Below, piece by piece: positions 28,862-39,578 of a DNA stretch of 64,000 bases. The notes beneath the pieces were generated by a model. The model was not told where the DNA came from, ran no database searches, and saw only the letters and a list, made by a program, of their open reading frames with translations. A program made the translations under genes and the position numbers. The stretch comes from Pyropia yezoensis (Eukaryota; Rhodophyta; Bangiophyceae; Bangiales; Bangiaceae): positions 23,100,020 to 23,164,019 of the forward strand of contig CM020620.1 of the NCBI GenBank assembly GCA_009829735.1, written 5' to 3'. The stretch's first letter is position 1. Every line of letters starts with the position of its first letter.

Positions 28862-29155
28862 CAGGGGGTTTGCTCGAGCAACACGCTGCCGTACTAAGTC
28901 TGACACCTTAAGTACACCTGTGAGTCGGCTGACCGTCTTGGCGCCCTTCCCCTTCCCTTCCTCCGTCGCCCGTACCTGCCGCCGCCCACTCCCTCACCGA
29001 CCGCCGTCGGCCCCCTTCCATCGTGCCTGCCGCCCACTGCAGCCCCTCCCGATGCCTCCTTCCCCGCCGCATCACCTGTGCGGACGCACCCCGCCCCGCG
29101 CTGCCCGCTGCGCATCCCCACAGCGGCGGCGGTACATAGGCCGTTGCTCTCGCGG

Positions 29156-29186
<31 letters not shown>

Positions 29187-29940
29187 ACCCATGGGACGCT
29201 CGACGGGACGCACACTCTCCGCCCCACCAGCAGAGGGTGCGCCGCTCTTCCTGTGCTGGCTGGGTGTTCCCCCACATCCCCCGTCCGCCCGCCCCCTCCC
29301 CCAGCCTCCCATTCCCTCCTCGTTGCACGGCAGCGTTGCCGCGCGGCGCCCAGTGGAACAACCCCGCGGGGGACGGGGCGCGCCATGGGGAGCGTGGCGG
29401 GGCAGTGCCGCGCGCCGGTGCGCCCGCGCCCGTTGTCTGCTTTTCCGTGGGGGCTGGGGGCTTTTCTTCTCCCCCCCCCCTCCTCCCGCCCCCCCCCCCG
29501 GACCACCGCCTCTGTGCCTGGCAGCCGGTGCCGCGGCCTCCCGGCCGTTGCCCACCGCCGTTGGCCACCCGCGACGGCGTGTCGTCTTGCGCAGAGTGGC
29601 AGCTGTGCGGTGGGGGGGGGGGAGGAGCGGCAGCGTGGGGAGGCGTGCGGCACCATGGCGGGACGCGGGGGGGGGGGGGAGGGGGCGTGGGTGGGCGCCG
29701 CGCCCACTTGACACCGTCTTTGCCTCTGGCTGTTGCCGTCCGTGGGCTGGCGTTGGTTGAATGGCACGGTTGGAGTGGGGTGGGGGTCCCGCTGGGGATT
29801 GCCTGCGGGGGGGGGGGGGGGAGGCTCCAGCGTGTGTGGCCGTGCCTGCCGGTGGTCTTTCGCGCACAGGCTGAGGGGGGTCGCGGCGGTGGGGTAGAGG
29901 GCTGCTCCCGCCGCCCTGCCCTGCCCTGCCGGCGCTGGTG
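28862..29940. other. GC-rich low-complexity spacer, no gene supported
   Basis: This spacer holds long C and G runs (C about 29159-29186; G near 29610, 29670 and 29808). Reading frames of several hundred codons on both strands here are Pro-, Arg- or Gly-rich by-products of base composition. I support no gene. Confidence 0.6.
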
Positions 29941-29942
29941 TG

Positions 29943-29948
29943 TATATA
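29943..29948 (+). promoter_or_regulatory. TATA box of the protease-like gene
   Basis: The bases tatata lie in gtgtatatagtgcg, 163 bases before the ATG at 30111, with a C/T-rich leader between. The 11 bases tatatagtgcg also occur at the element B promoter (3415). Confidence 0.5.
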
Positions 29949-30110
29949 GTGCGCGTGGGGGCCCGCCCCCGTCGACAGAAGACCAGCCACGCACACACTC
30001 ACTTGACTACAGTAGCAGTGTAGCGTAGCATCCCCTTGTGCTTGTCTTCCCCACCCATTCACCTTTTTTGTTCCTCCCCCGCCGTTCCACACCCCCCTCC
30101 CTCCCTCACA

Positions 30111-31025
30111 ATGGGCTTGCGTCGCTGTTCCACCGCCGTGGCGGCGGCCGTGGCAATCTCGGCCACGGCGGCGGTGGCTGCCGCCCAGGCGGTCAGCCTC
30201 GGCGACGCGACGCGCGCCAACCCGGTGGATGTGTCTTCGTTCAAGCCGAGCCGGTCTGGCCGCCTGGTCGGCGGCCGGGTGGTGGGACCCAACGAGACCA
30301 ACACAGCGGCGGTCTTCTTCACCAAGATCTTTGTCCCCAATGGGCTGGGCTTCTTCTGCGGCGGCTCCCTCCTCGACGCCCGCCACGTCCTGACGCGCGC
30401 CGGCTGCCTGGTCCAGGCGGGCGATGTCCTCCGCATCGGCGGGGTGGGCATCTTTGATGGCCTCGAGTACACCGTCGGCGCAGTGGCCAACCACCCCCAG
30501 TGGGACGCCGCGGGCGACCTGTACGACGTGGCGGTGCTGACGATTGCGGACCCCCCAACGACCGAGGAGATTGCCTCTGCGGGGCTCGTGCCGGTGCGCC
30601 TCAACGGGTGGCAGTGGAGCGAGGAGGACTCGGCCAAGCCCGAGACGTTTTCCGTTGCGGGCTTTGGCGCCGTCGACGCGGCGGCCACCACCGGGGGCTC
30701 CCCGCAGCTCAAGGTTGGGGAGCAGTCCCTGACGCCGTGGGCCACCTGCAAGGCCATCACCGACCAGATCCCCATCCCCCTGGCGATTGACGCGCAGGTG
30801 TGCACCAACATGGACGCATCGGGCACGACGGGCCTCTGCGCCAACGACATGGGGGGACCCCTGTACATCACGTACGGGACGGTGCACCAGCTGTTTGGGG
30901 TGGCGAGCTACTGGGTGGCGTCGCTGGAGGGGGCGGTGTGCCCAACGGCGGGGCTTCCCAACGTGTTTACGCGGGTGGAGAAGGTCCGCACGTGGGTGTG
31001 GGGCGTCCTGCAGGCGGGCTGGTAG
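30111..31025 (+). CDS. Secreted S1-family serine protease homologue lacking catalytic His and Ser (304 aa)
   Basis: ATG 30111 follows a clean C/T-rich leader. Residues 1 to about 27 form a signal peptide (basic start, Ala/Val core, Ala-rich cleavage region), so the protein should be secreted or enter the endomembrane system. The trypsin fold is clear: GRVVGP propeptide-junction region, FFCGGSLLDARHVLTRAGC, YDVAVLTIAD, and ANDMGGPLYI. The catalytic His falls on Gly98 (RAGC for AAHC) and the catalytic Ser on Met247 (NDMGGP for GDSGGP); only Asp139 remains. It therefore should not cleave peptides in the usual way and may act by binding, as known serine-protease homologues do (inference). The flanking Cys pair around the His site is kept. 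Confidence 0.88.
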   Translation: MGLRRCSTAVAAAVAISATAAVAAAQAVSLGDATRANPVDVSSFKPSRSGRLVGGRVVGPNETNTAAVFFTKIFVPNGLGFFCGGSLLDARHVLTRAGCLVQAGDVLRIGGVGIFDGLEYTVGAVANHPQWDAAGDLYDVAVLTIADPPTTEEIASAGLVPVRLNGWQWSEEDSAKPETFSVAGFGAVDAAATTGGSPQLKVGEQSLTPWATCKAITDQIPIPLAIDAQVCTNMDASGTTGLCANDMGGPLYITYGTVHQLFGVASYWVASLEGAVCPTAGLPNVFTRVEKVRTWVWGVLQAGW

Positions 31026-31321
31026 AGGGTCGGTGCAGAGGTCGAACGGCCGGCCACGCCTGATCCCACGCCTATCGCAAACACAAGACTGCATAGATGG
31101 TTCAACTAGACTACGACACCGATGCTCCATTTGACTCTGCAGCGTTGGTGTGAGGGGATATGCTGGAATTCACGCGCGTGTAACGCTACGTGATGCCAGT
31201 GGGTAGAGAGCATCATGAAAGGAGGGCAAAATGGAAGGGACTTCAGGACACCCCAGATGGTATGATAGGCGGGTGTGGCGCCGCTTCCGTGGGGGTGGGC
31301 GGTACGCTTAACACTGTGGTA

Positions 31322-31442
31322 TAGTGCGCGTCCCGTAAAAAGTGGACGTGCTCGTGTCGTGATCATGTCAAATATCGGCCACTGGACCAATCAAACCCAC
31401 ACTGCACGACCCGTGCACGTCCACTTTTTACGGGACGCACAA
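31322..31442. mobile_element. Palindromic MITE, copy 1
   Basis: This 121-bp element is flanked by TA (31320-31321, 31443-31444). Its ends are inverted repeats of about 27 bases starting tagtgcgcgtcccgtaaaaa. Further copies are at 42080-42198, 52076-52193 and, diverged, near 52766-52887. It has no coding capacity and was probably moved by a Tc1/mariner-type transposase encoded elsewhere. Confidence 0.85.
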
Positions 31443-31444
31443 TA

Positions 31445-33631
31445 GGGAGACGTGTTCCTGTGCAAGGCAACACAGGAGAGGTCTGAGTGTCTGAGAGTCC
31501 GCCCGTTGACTTTTGACACACAATAGGTATCATCGAAAACGAGCTTCCAAGTAAAACCATGTTGGAGCCCCCGGCGTGCCGCCGCCGTCGGACTCTTCCG
31601 TGGACGGCGACAGGGGCGGCGGCTCGCGCCGTCTAGCAGCCCCGCGGGTGCTCTCCCCCTCTCCCCCCCCCTTCGTCCACCCCCCACACGCGCCGTGCAC
31701 ATCAGTCCAGGCGCTTGCTCGCAGCACTGGCCAGGCGGCGGCGGCGGCGGTACTTGCCACGGACAGACCCAGCGACGCTGAGGCTGTCTTTGGGGTCCGC
31801 CCGCTGGCCATGCCGGCCGTCTTGGGAAGCGGTAGAGGGGGGAGAGGCCGTTTGTGGCGGCCGCTACCACGACGGGGGTGACGACGCGTTGCGGGGTTGT
31901 GGGTACGCCCCGCTGGGGCGTGGATGCGTACGTTGGGCTGGACAGAGCAGCGTTCTCTATGTATGTACATACGTACAGTACCAAGGAGCCAACGTGGGAT
32001 GCGGTCGTCGAGACAATGGCAGTGCATCGGTGCGGAGGCACGCACCGGGTCGCGTGCCAGGTGTGGCTGTGAGACACGGCAGCGGAGGTCAACGTTGGTC
32101 TCTGACGCAGTCAACGCGTGCGCACGCTCCATCGCCCCTTGGGCCGCCGCCACCGCCGCCCGCAGCGCCGCCGCCGCTGGCGCCGCCGCCCCCTGTCCCA
32201 CTCCCCAGCGGCAGGGGGGGGGCTGGGGGGGGGGGGGGGGGGGGGGGGGTGTGGCGCCAGCCCCATCGCTTGCGCCCAGAGGTGTGCGCCCGGGTGGTGG
32301 GCGCTGCCCCGCAGCCCTCTGGGTGCTGGCGTGGCCAGCCGGGGAAGGACCGCGGCTGCACGCCCATGGCGCCCCAGGGGCGATACCCAGCCGTGCCGGC
32401 CGCGGCCTCGTGTCCCTCCCCCACCCACCCGACGATGAGGTGACCGACGGGCGCCGGGCGTCGGTGGATCCCTCCCCCCAGCCACCGTCCTCTTCAACGG
32501 GCAGAGCCACAGGCCGGCGGCAACAGTTCACACCCAAAAGGGGTTTGTCGACGAAACCGCTGCGGCTGGGGCTCCGACTGACGGACCCCCACCCCCCCCC
32601 CCCCCCCTGACGGCCCGACGCCCCGCTGCCACCCGCTCGGCACCCCCCAACGGCGTGACGCAGCCACCGTCCCTCCCCCTTCCCAACCCCCCCCCCCCCC
32701 CCCCCCCCCCCCGCTCCACCGGACACCGCCGCGGTCGCCGGGGCGGTGCGTGGTGGGGGCGCGGCGGCGGCGCACGCTGGCGCCGCGGCGCACGCTGGCG
32801 CCGCGGCGCACGGGGCCCCCCACGGTGCCCCCCCCCCCCCTCCTCCGTCCCACCCCCCGGCCTCCCTCCCCCCTCCGTCCCACCCCCCGGCCTCCCTCCC
32901 CCCCCCTCGAGGCTGCCCCGCCACCGCCACCGCCGCCGCCGCCGTCGCCTGCCGCCTGCCGCCAGCGTGCCCCCCCCCCCCTGCAGCCCCCCTCCTGCCT
33001 GCCACCGGTGGCGCGTGCGCGCGCGCGCACGCGCGGCGCCGCCCGCCCGCCCGCCCGCCCGCCCGCCCGCCCGCCCGCCCGTCGCCGGTGCGCCCACCCG
33101 CCGTCTCGGCCGGCGCGCCCGCCGTTGCCGCCGGCCGCCCCGCCGCCCACCGTCCCCGTCCGCCGCCTTGCCCTTTGCCGTTGGGGCTACCGCCGCTGCC
33201 ACCACCGGCGCGCCCCCCTTGGTGCTTCACCCCCCCAGCCCCCCGCTGGGCGGTGGGCGCCGCCTCCCCCTCGCCCCAGTGGGCGGCAGCTGTGCACCCC
33301 CCCCCGAGGTCGCGGCGGCGGCGCCCCCTTGAACAGGCGGCTGCCGCCCAAGGCGGGGCGGCCTTGCCAGCGTGCGCGCGGCCGTGCCGCGCCCCCGTCC
33401 CCGCCCCGCTACTGCCTCGGCTCCCCCCCTGCCCTCCCCGCTGCTGTCGTCAGCCCACCCCCTCGCCTGCTGTTGCTTTCCCTCCCCCCCCCGGCGCTGC
33501 TCCTCCATCCATCTTGCCCCTTCAGCTGCTGCCCCCCCCCCACCCCCCCCCCCCCCCCTCTCCCGCCGCTGCCCCCTGCCTTGTTCTTTTGTTTTTTTTC
33601 CGACGACAAGCCGCCCCCGCTGGGACGCACG
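31445..33631. other. Low-complexity GC-rich stretch, no gene supported
   Basis: This stretch has long G and C runs (for example 32227-32250 and 32690-32712), CCG/CGG triplets and a cccg microsatellite near 33042-33080. Frames are open on both strands but are monotonous Pro, Ala, Gly or Arg. An overlap with the 5' end of the following gene is possible. Confidence 0.5.
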
Positions 33632-33751
33632 ATGCCCCCCGCGCCACTCCCTGCAGGGGAGGCGCCCGTCCCCCCTCCCCTCCCCCCCGCCAGCCACCCT
33701 TACGGTGGGGGGCGGGCGGGCGTGCCGCCGCCACGACTGCCACCGCCCAGC

Positions 33752-33800
<49 letters not shown>

Positions 33801-34376
33801 GGTCGGGCGGGGGCGTGGCCCGCCACGCCGCCCACCTGTCGCCTGGTCACCCCCACGGCGGCGGCCACAGCAACGGCCGCGGTGCTGGCGGCGGCGGCGG
33901 CAGCGGCGGCGGTGGCGGTGGCGGTGGCGGTGGCGGCGGCGGTGGCGGTGGCGGCAGCCACGGCCGCGGCCACGGCCACGGCGTCGGCCACGGCCACGGC
34001 TATGGCGCCGCCGCCGTTGGCGTTGGCCACGGCCACCTGCACGCGATGGGGGGGTCGGCGCTGCCGCTGCCGCCCCCCCCGCTAGGCGCGGGCGGGTGGT
34101 ACCCGCCGCCCCCCCCCTACGCGCTGCTCGCCTCCCACGCAGGGGGGATGCCCTATGGGGGTGGCGGCGGCGGCGGCGGCGGCGCATGGGCGGCCCCCCC
34201 CCCCGGGGGGGGACCCTACGCGGTGCCGGGGCTGGCATGGGCGCCGGGGGGGGTCCCGTATGGGGGAGGGGGGCTCCCCGACGGAGGGGGGAGGCTGGCT
34301 GGCGCCACCACCGGCAACTTGGCCCCCCTGTGGGCGGGCGCGGGAGGGGGGGCACTGGGCATGGGCATGGCCCTCC

Positions 34377-34407
<31 letters not shown>

Positions 34408-37041
34408 TGGCAGTGGTGGCGGCGGCATGGCCGGCGGGGGGCTACACTCCCTGCCAGGCATACCCCTCCCGTCCTCCCACCGCCACCTCCGCGGCGCCGC
34501 GGCCGCCGCGTCCGCGTCGGCAGCGGCGGCGGCGGCCGTGGCGGCGGCGGCGGCCGCCGCCGCCGCGTCCGCGTCGGCGGCAGCGGCGGGGGCGCGGCGC
34601 GTGGGCGCGGCGCCGCCCCCCCCCCCGCCCGCGCTGCCCAACCGGCGTGAGCTGGACGCCGCCGCCGGGTCGGCAACCGCCGCCGCCGGCCGCGGGGCGC
34701 CCCTCCCCCGGCTGGCGGTGGAGGCGCTGCTCGCCGCCGCCGTCGGCGCCGGCGCCGGCGCCTCCCCGCCGGTGGTGGCACTTGCAGAGGTGACGCTGTG
34801 GGGGGGGGCCGCCGCCCTCCGCGGCGGGCCGGCGGTGGTGCCCGCCGCCGCCGCCGCGCGGGAGGCGGTGGGCGGCCCGTGGGTGCCCCCGCCGGCGGTG
34901 GCTGGCGCTCCCGCTGACGGGCATGGCAGAGGCGGTGGCGGCGGCGGGGGTGGTGGAAAGGGTGGCGGCAAGGGCGGCGGCAAGGCCGCCGCCCCCGCCG
35001 GCGCCGCCGCCAGAGGCGCGGACGAACGGGCGCTTGGCGAGGATGCCGAGCAGGCGCAGTCGCCGCGGGGCGCGTGCGCCCCGGCCTGGCGTGCCGCCGC
35101 CGCGCACGCCCACTGGGCGGTGCGGCGGGTGGCGGGGCTGGACGCGGTCCGCCGGGGCGGCCGCCTCCCGCCGGGGCCCCTCACCGACGCGGTGCGGGTG
35201 GCGTGGGCAGACGCCACGGCGGGCGCCACCGCCGCGGTGCGTGCGGCGGGGGAGGCGGCGGCGGCAGAGCTGGAGGCGGCCGCCGCGGCCATCACCGCCG
35301 CCGAGACGGGTGCCGACGCGGCAGCGGCGGGGGGGCGTGAGGGGGCGGCCGCGTCGGCAACGGGCGCGTCGGTGCCGTCGCCGCCGCCGCCGCCGCCGCC
35401 GTGGACGGCGGCGGCCAAGGCGGCGGCGGCAACCGCTGCGGCGGGAGCCGCCGCTCGTGACGCGGCGGCGGCAGTGACGGCGCTCGCCGCCGCAACCGCC
35501 GACCGGCGGGTGCGCGCGCCCGGCGCCCCTCCCGCACGCGTTGCTGCGGCGGCGGCGGCGGCCATGGCCGCCGACGCGGCGGCGGCGGCGGCGGCAACGA
35601 CCGCCGCCACCGCCGCTGCCGCCGCCGCCACGGACGCGGCGGCCACCGTGGGCGCACTGGCCGCCCTGCGCGCCGCCGCGGCGGCCGCCGCGGCGGGCGC
35701 CCTGTCGCCCCTGCCGCCCCCACCAACGGCGCGGCTGTGGGGGGCGGCCGACGCGCTGGCCGCCGCCGCTGCGGCGGCGGCCGACCGGTTGCCGGGGGGG
35801 CCCCTGGAGGGGGGGGGGGGGGGGGGGGGGACCTCTCGGCGGGCCTCGCTGCCGCCGCCGCCGCCCTGCGGGTGCGGGAGCTGCGCTTTGCCGTGCCGTC
35901 GTCGGCGGCGGCGGGCGTCGCTGTTGGGGTAGGGGGGGGTGGGGGGATGGGCATGGGGGGGGCAGCGGCCGGCGGTGGCGGCGACAGCCCCGTCGGCGGC
36001 CGCGACGGCGGCGCCGTCACCCCCGACAGCGGCGGCGGGGGCGCCAAGCGGCGCCCCCGCCACGCGCGCATGAAGAGCTCCCCCGACGCGTTGCTGCACC
36101 TGAGCCCCCACGAAGGGCGCCCCGCCGCCACCGCCGCCGTCGACCGTGACAGCAGCGGTGGCGGTGGCAGCGGCGGCCGCCGGGGGGGCGGGGGCACACC
36201 GGCTGCCGCTGTCGACACCGGGGCGGGGCTGCCGCCGATGCAGCCCCCGTCGATGGCAGGCGGTGGCCCCAGCGGCGGGGGGGGGGAGGGGCCATGGGTG
36301 GTGGGGGTGTGGGCGGGGGTGGCGTCGTTGGTGGGGAGGACGGAGAGGGGGGGGCGGGGGGGGGGGAGGAGCCTGCCGGCGGCGGCGGCGGCGGCCACGA
36401 CCACCCGCGGCCGATGCGGGGGATGGCGGTGGGGGGCGGGGGCGCCCGTGGCCGCGGCCGGGGGGGGCGCCCGCTGGGCGGCAGCGGCAGCATGAGCGTC
36501 AGTGGGGGTGGCAGAGGCGGCGGCGGCGGCGGCGGCGGGCGGCCTGCCAGTGGGGGTGCCCGCGTCGGTGGGGGGGGGGGGGGGTGGCCACCCGCGGCAG
36601 CATGAGCGCTGGCGGTGGTGGCGGCGGCGGCGGCGGCAGCGGGAGCGGGGGAGGGGCAGGCGGCGGCAGAGGCGGCGGCAGCGGTGGCGGCGGCGGTGGC
36701 GGCGGCGGCGGCGGCGGCTGCGGCGGCACTGGCGGCGCGGCGGCCGCCGAGGGCGGCGGCCGTCCCGCCGCTGGCGCTGGCGCTGACGCGGCGCGGGGCG
36801 CCGCCGAGCGGATGTCGCGGCTGGGGGGCACCCGCATGCGTGGTGCCGGCGGCGGTGGCGGCGGTGGCGGTCGGGCGGGGGGGGGGGGCGGCGCCGGGGG
36901 GGGGAAGGCGCCGGTGGCGGGGGGGGGGGGGGGGGGGGGGGGGGTGGCGCCGGCGCCGGCGGGGACCACCCCGACGGGGGGGGCGGGGGCGGGCACGCGC
37001 GCTCCTTTTCGCTGGACGCGGTGCGGACACTGGACCTGTGA
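33632..37041 (+). pseudogene. Very low-complexity Gly/Ala/Pro-rich protein gene, frame broken at G runs
   Basis: From ATG 33632 one frame is open to 35932 (766 codons). It holds Gly runs, a Gly-His segment (GRGHGHGVGHGHGYG), Ala-rich helices, and more ordered parts (PAWRAAAAHAHWAVRRVAGLD; PLTDAVRVAWADATA). At the 22-G run 35809-35830 the better continuation lies in another frame (LRVRELRFAVPSS; RHARMKSSPDALLHLSPHEG). Further changes of frame are needed at G runs near 36274-36287, 36570-36582 and 36919-36944, to reach an end reading HARSFSLDAVRTLDL and TGA 37039-37041. I think this is one real gene whose runs are miscounted, or a decayed one. Function is unknown. Confidence 0.45.
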
Positions 37042-37660
37042 GGTGGTGCATTTAGGAGGGGCGGGGGGAGGCGGGGAGCGGAACCCGGCTGCACGTGCGA
37101 GAGGGGGTGGGAGGAGGGTGGGGCGCCCGCCGACGGGCGGCAGCCCCAATCTTTGTTGGACTGGTCGGGACCACGAGCGGCGGCGGCACGCCATGGCCAT
37201 GGCGGGACCGCCAGGGAGACCGGGGGCGGGGGGGGAAGGGGGGGGCCAGATCGCCCGCCACCACGACGCGCACCCCCGTGCGGCGCCGCCAACAGGGGGG
37301 GGGCAGAGTGGAGGGAGAGGACGAGGGAGGCTGCGGTGGCGGCCAGAGGCGGCCAGTGGCTGGTGGGCGGCCGGCCGGCCGGCCGAGCAGACGAGCGTTG
37401 GTCCAGCCGCCCAGGCTGGAGGGGCGGCCGCCGCCTCGACCGGTCCTCTGCCAGCCGCCGCGAGCCGCCGCCACCCCCGCCGCAGCCCACCAGCCGCGCC
37501 ACGCCACGCGCGGCGCTTGGCGGGTGCCACGCAACGCGCCCCCCGCCACCCACCCACACTCCCGCCCTCCCCCGCGCTTCCATCCTCTGCCCCCCCTTCC
37601 CCCCCCCCCCTTCCCCCACCCGACCCCCACCCCCGCCTGCCACCGCCGGCGCTGCCGCCA

Positions 37661-38016
37661 TCACGTCAAAAACACCAGCAGCGTCAGGAGGAGGAAGAGG
37701 AAAAAGAGCCCCACAATCCAGCAAAACCGCGCCGGCCCCGCGTCGGCGGCAAAGGCGCGGAGCTTGGCGGTCAGGCCCCGCATGCGCTCCCCCGCCGCGT
37801 CGAGGCCATCGTCCAGGTCCTCCATCAGCGCCGCCTGCTCGCCCAGCTCGGCGTGCATCACCCGGCCGAGGGAGCCGATGCGCTCAACGGCGACCGACAG
37901 GTCGGCCAGCTCCTCGTCTTGCCTCTCGACCAGCCGAGACTGTGTCGCCATCTCCGCGTCGATAAACCGCCCATTCTCCCGCGCCGTCGACGCGGCCAGG
38001 GCGGCCGCGTCGGCAA

Positions 38017-38052
<36 letters not shown>

Positions 38053-38439
38053 TGCTGCCGCCGCCCCGCCTGCCCACCGACGCTGACCGGGAGCGGAGGG
38101 GCAGGAGGGTCTCTTGGCCCCCGCCCCCACCGTTTCCCCCCGCCTCTTGCCCCCCTCCGCCCCTGCCCCCACCGAGCACCCCCCGCAGGCGGGCGGCGAG
38201 GCCGTCGACCACGGCCCGGCGGCGGCCAACGTCGGCCGCCGACAGGCCAAACCGGGCGGGTGCAGCGGCCGCCACCTCCACCGCCCGCCGCAGGTCGTCA
38301 ATGTCGGTGGCGGCCGACGCGGCCGCTGGGGGAGGGGGCGCGCCGGGGGGGGGGGGGGGGCACCCTCCAACGCCGACAGCGCGCGCTCCGCGTCCTCGCG
38401 GACGGCGTGGAAGGGGTCGTCGATGGCGCCCCGGCCCAT
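37661..38439 (-). pseudogene. Syntaxin-6-like Qc-SNARE, frame broken at a 16-base homopolymer
   Basis: ATG 38439 begins MGRGAIDDPFHAVREDAERAL, matching the DPF start of syntaxin-6/10. After a run of 16 G on the plus strand (38345-38360) the frame shifts, and the next part reads DIDDLRRAVEVAAAAPARFG, the third helix of the syntaxin-6 N-terminal domain. A C-terminal SNARE motif follows (RFIDAEMATQSRLVERQDEE; GELEEQA-like ELGEQAALMEDL with the central-layer Gln), then one membrane anchor (FCWIVGLFFLFLLLTLLVFL) at the very C terminus. Members act in fusion at the trans-Golgi and endosomes. The break lies in a homopolymer inside a Pro/Gly linker, so a sequencing or assembly miscount is at least as likely as a true null. 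Confidence 0.8.
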
Positions 38440-38552
38440 GATGCCAAGGTGAAAAGGCGAATAGGGAAGAAAGAATAGAGGGCGGGATGGGGCACAGGGA
38501 AGAAGGTTGCGGAGCGTACTGGACTCCGGGGCCGCAGAGGTGGCAATGGGAG

Positions 38553-38558
38553 TATATA
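38553..38558 (-). promoter_or_regulatory. TATA box of the syntaxin-like gene
   Basis: The bases tatata, read on the minus strand, lie 114 bases upstream of the ATG at 38439. Confidence 0.4.
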
Positions 38559-39578
38559 GGTGAGGGGTCAATGTTGGTCGCCGCACACGACCAGACGCGG
38601 GAAGAAACGATTGGCGTCGAGATGTGTAGAAGGTAACGCTTGGGGGGATGAAGAGGTATCGAGAAGGTAAAGGGGTGGCGGCAGCATGCGGCCGGGGGGA
38701 GTGTGTTACATGGCAATGGAGAGCAAAGAGTGGTGGGGGGAAGGGCTCGAGCCGCTACGAAGTGCGTGCGGTGTCATCGGTAGGTACGCCGGCTGGCCGA
38801 GGCATGGAGGAGGAGAGCTGACAGTAGCCGGGCTGGCCCAGTCAACTTCTGTAGTTACTCATCATACTTCTCAATATTCACACCAATTTCTACAACATCC
38901 AGTCTCAGAAGAATTGTCTCGAGGAATTTTCATTCTACGCGTGCAGTGGCTATATCTTCGGAGCTCTGAGCTTTGGCCCCCGCTTCATCGCCCCATCCGC
39001 CGCCCTCCCACTCTCTTGGCACGTCTGTGGCTCAACGGGCCTTCCGGAACAGATGCATCCTTGCTTGCCGTTTCCATTGCCGCACAGGTGCGAGCCGAGG
39101 AGGGAGCATGGCCACAGGCTGGAGCGACGCCGCCACCCCTCCCAATCACGCCGCCGCCCCTCTGGAGCCCATCCGGACAGGAGGGACCGGTGGAAGCTCG
39201 TCGCGTTTGCATCTGCCAGCCAACGGTGGAAGCGGGACGGCTCGTTGCGCGTCGGGTGGCCGCTACGCCCGTTGATGTCATTCTCACCGCCACTTGGAGG
39301 GGTGTGTGGGGGTGGCTGTCCTCGTGGTGGCGATGTCGGTGTTCGCTGGATCACTGTTTCTCAGAGCTGAGCGAGCCGCAGGCAGCGGAGAGGCGGCGAG
39401 GCCCATAAGAGCTGCGACTGGTCAACACACCCTTGGTTGCCGGTCATGTCACCAACGCAATCATACACCTTCTATCCACGCATCTCTCAGTCCCCCCCCC
39501 TTCACCTCTACAACCCGCCCCCGCACATCCTATTCTTCTACCTCACGTCCCCCCCGCCTCCCCACATCCCTCTTCACC
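38559..39578. other. Intergenic region between divergent genes, no gene seen
   Basis: About 1 kb separates the minus-strand SNARE gene from the plus-strand one-helix gene. It must hold both promoters. No ORF here has recognisable protein character. Confidence 0.5.

Noticed and set aside
28908..31130. 740-codon minus-strand frame overlapping the protease-like gene
   Set aside because: It is antisense to a clearly conserved gene and the rest is Arg/Gly/Pro monotony; open frames are expected by chance in DNA this rich in G and C.
35292..37724. 810-codon minus-strand Pro/Arg-rich frame
   Set aside because: It is a shadow of the Gly/Ala-rich plus-strand gene and crosses the end of the syntaxin-like gene's 3' region; no ordered sequence.
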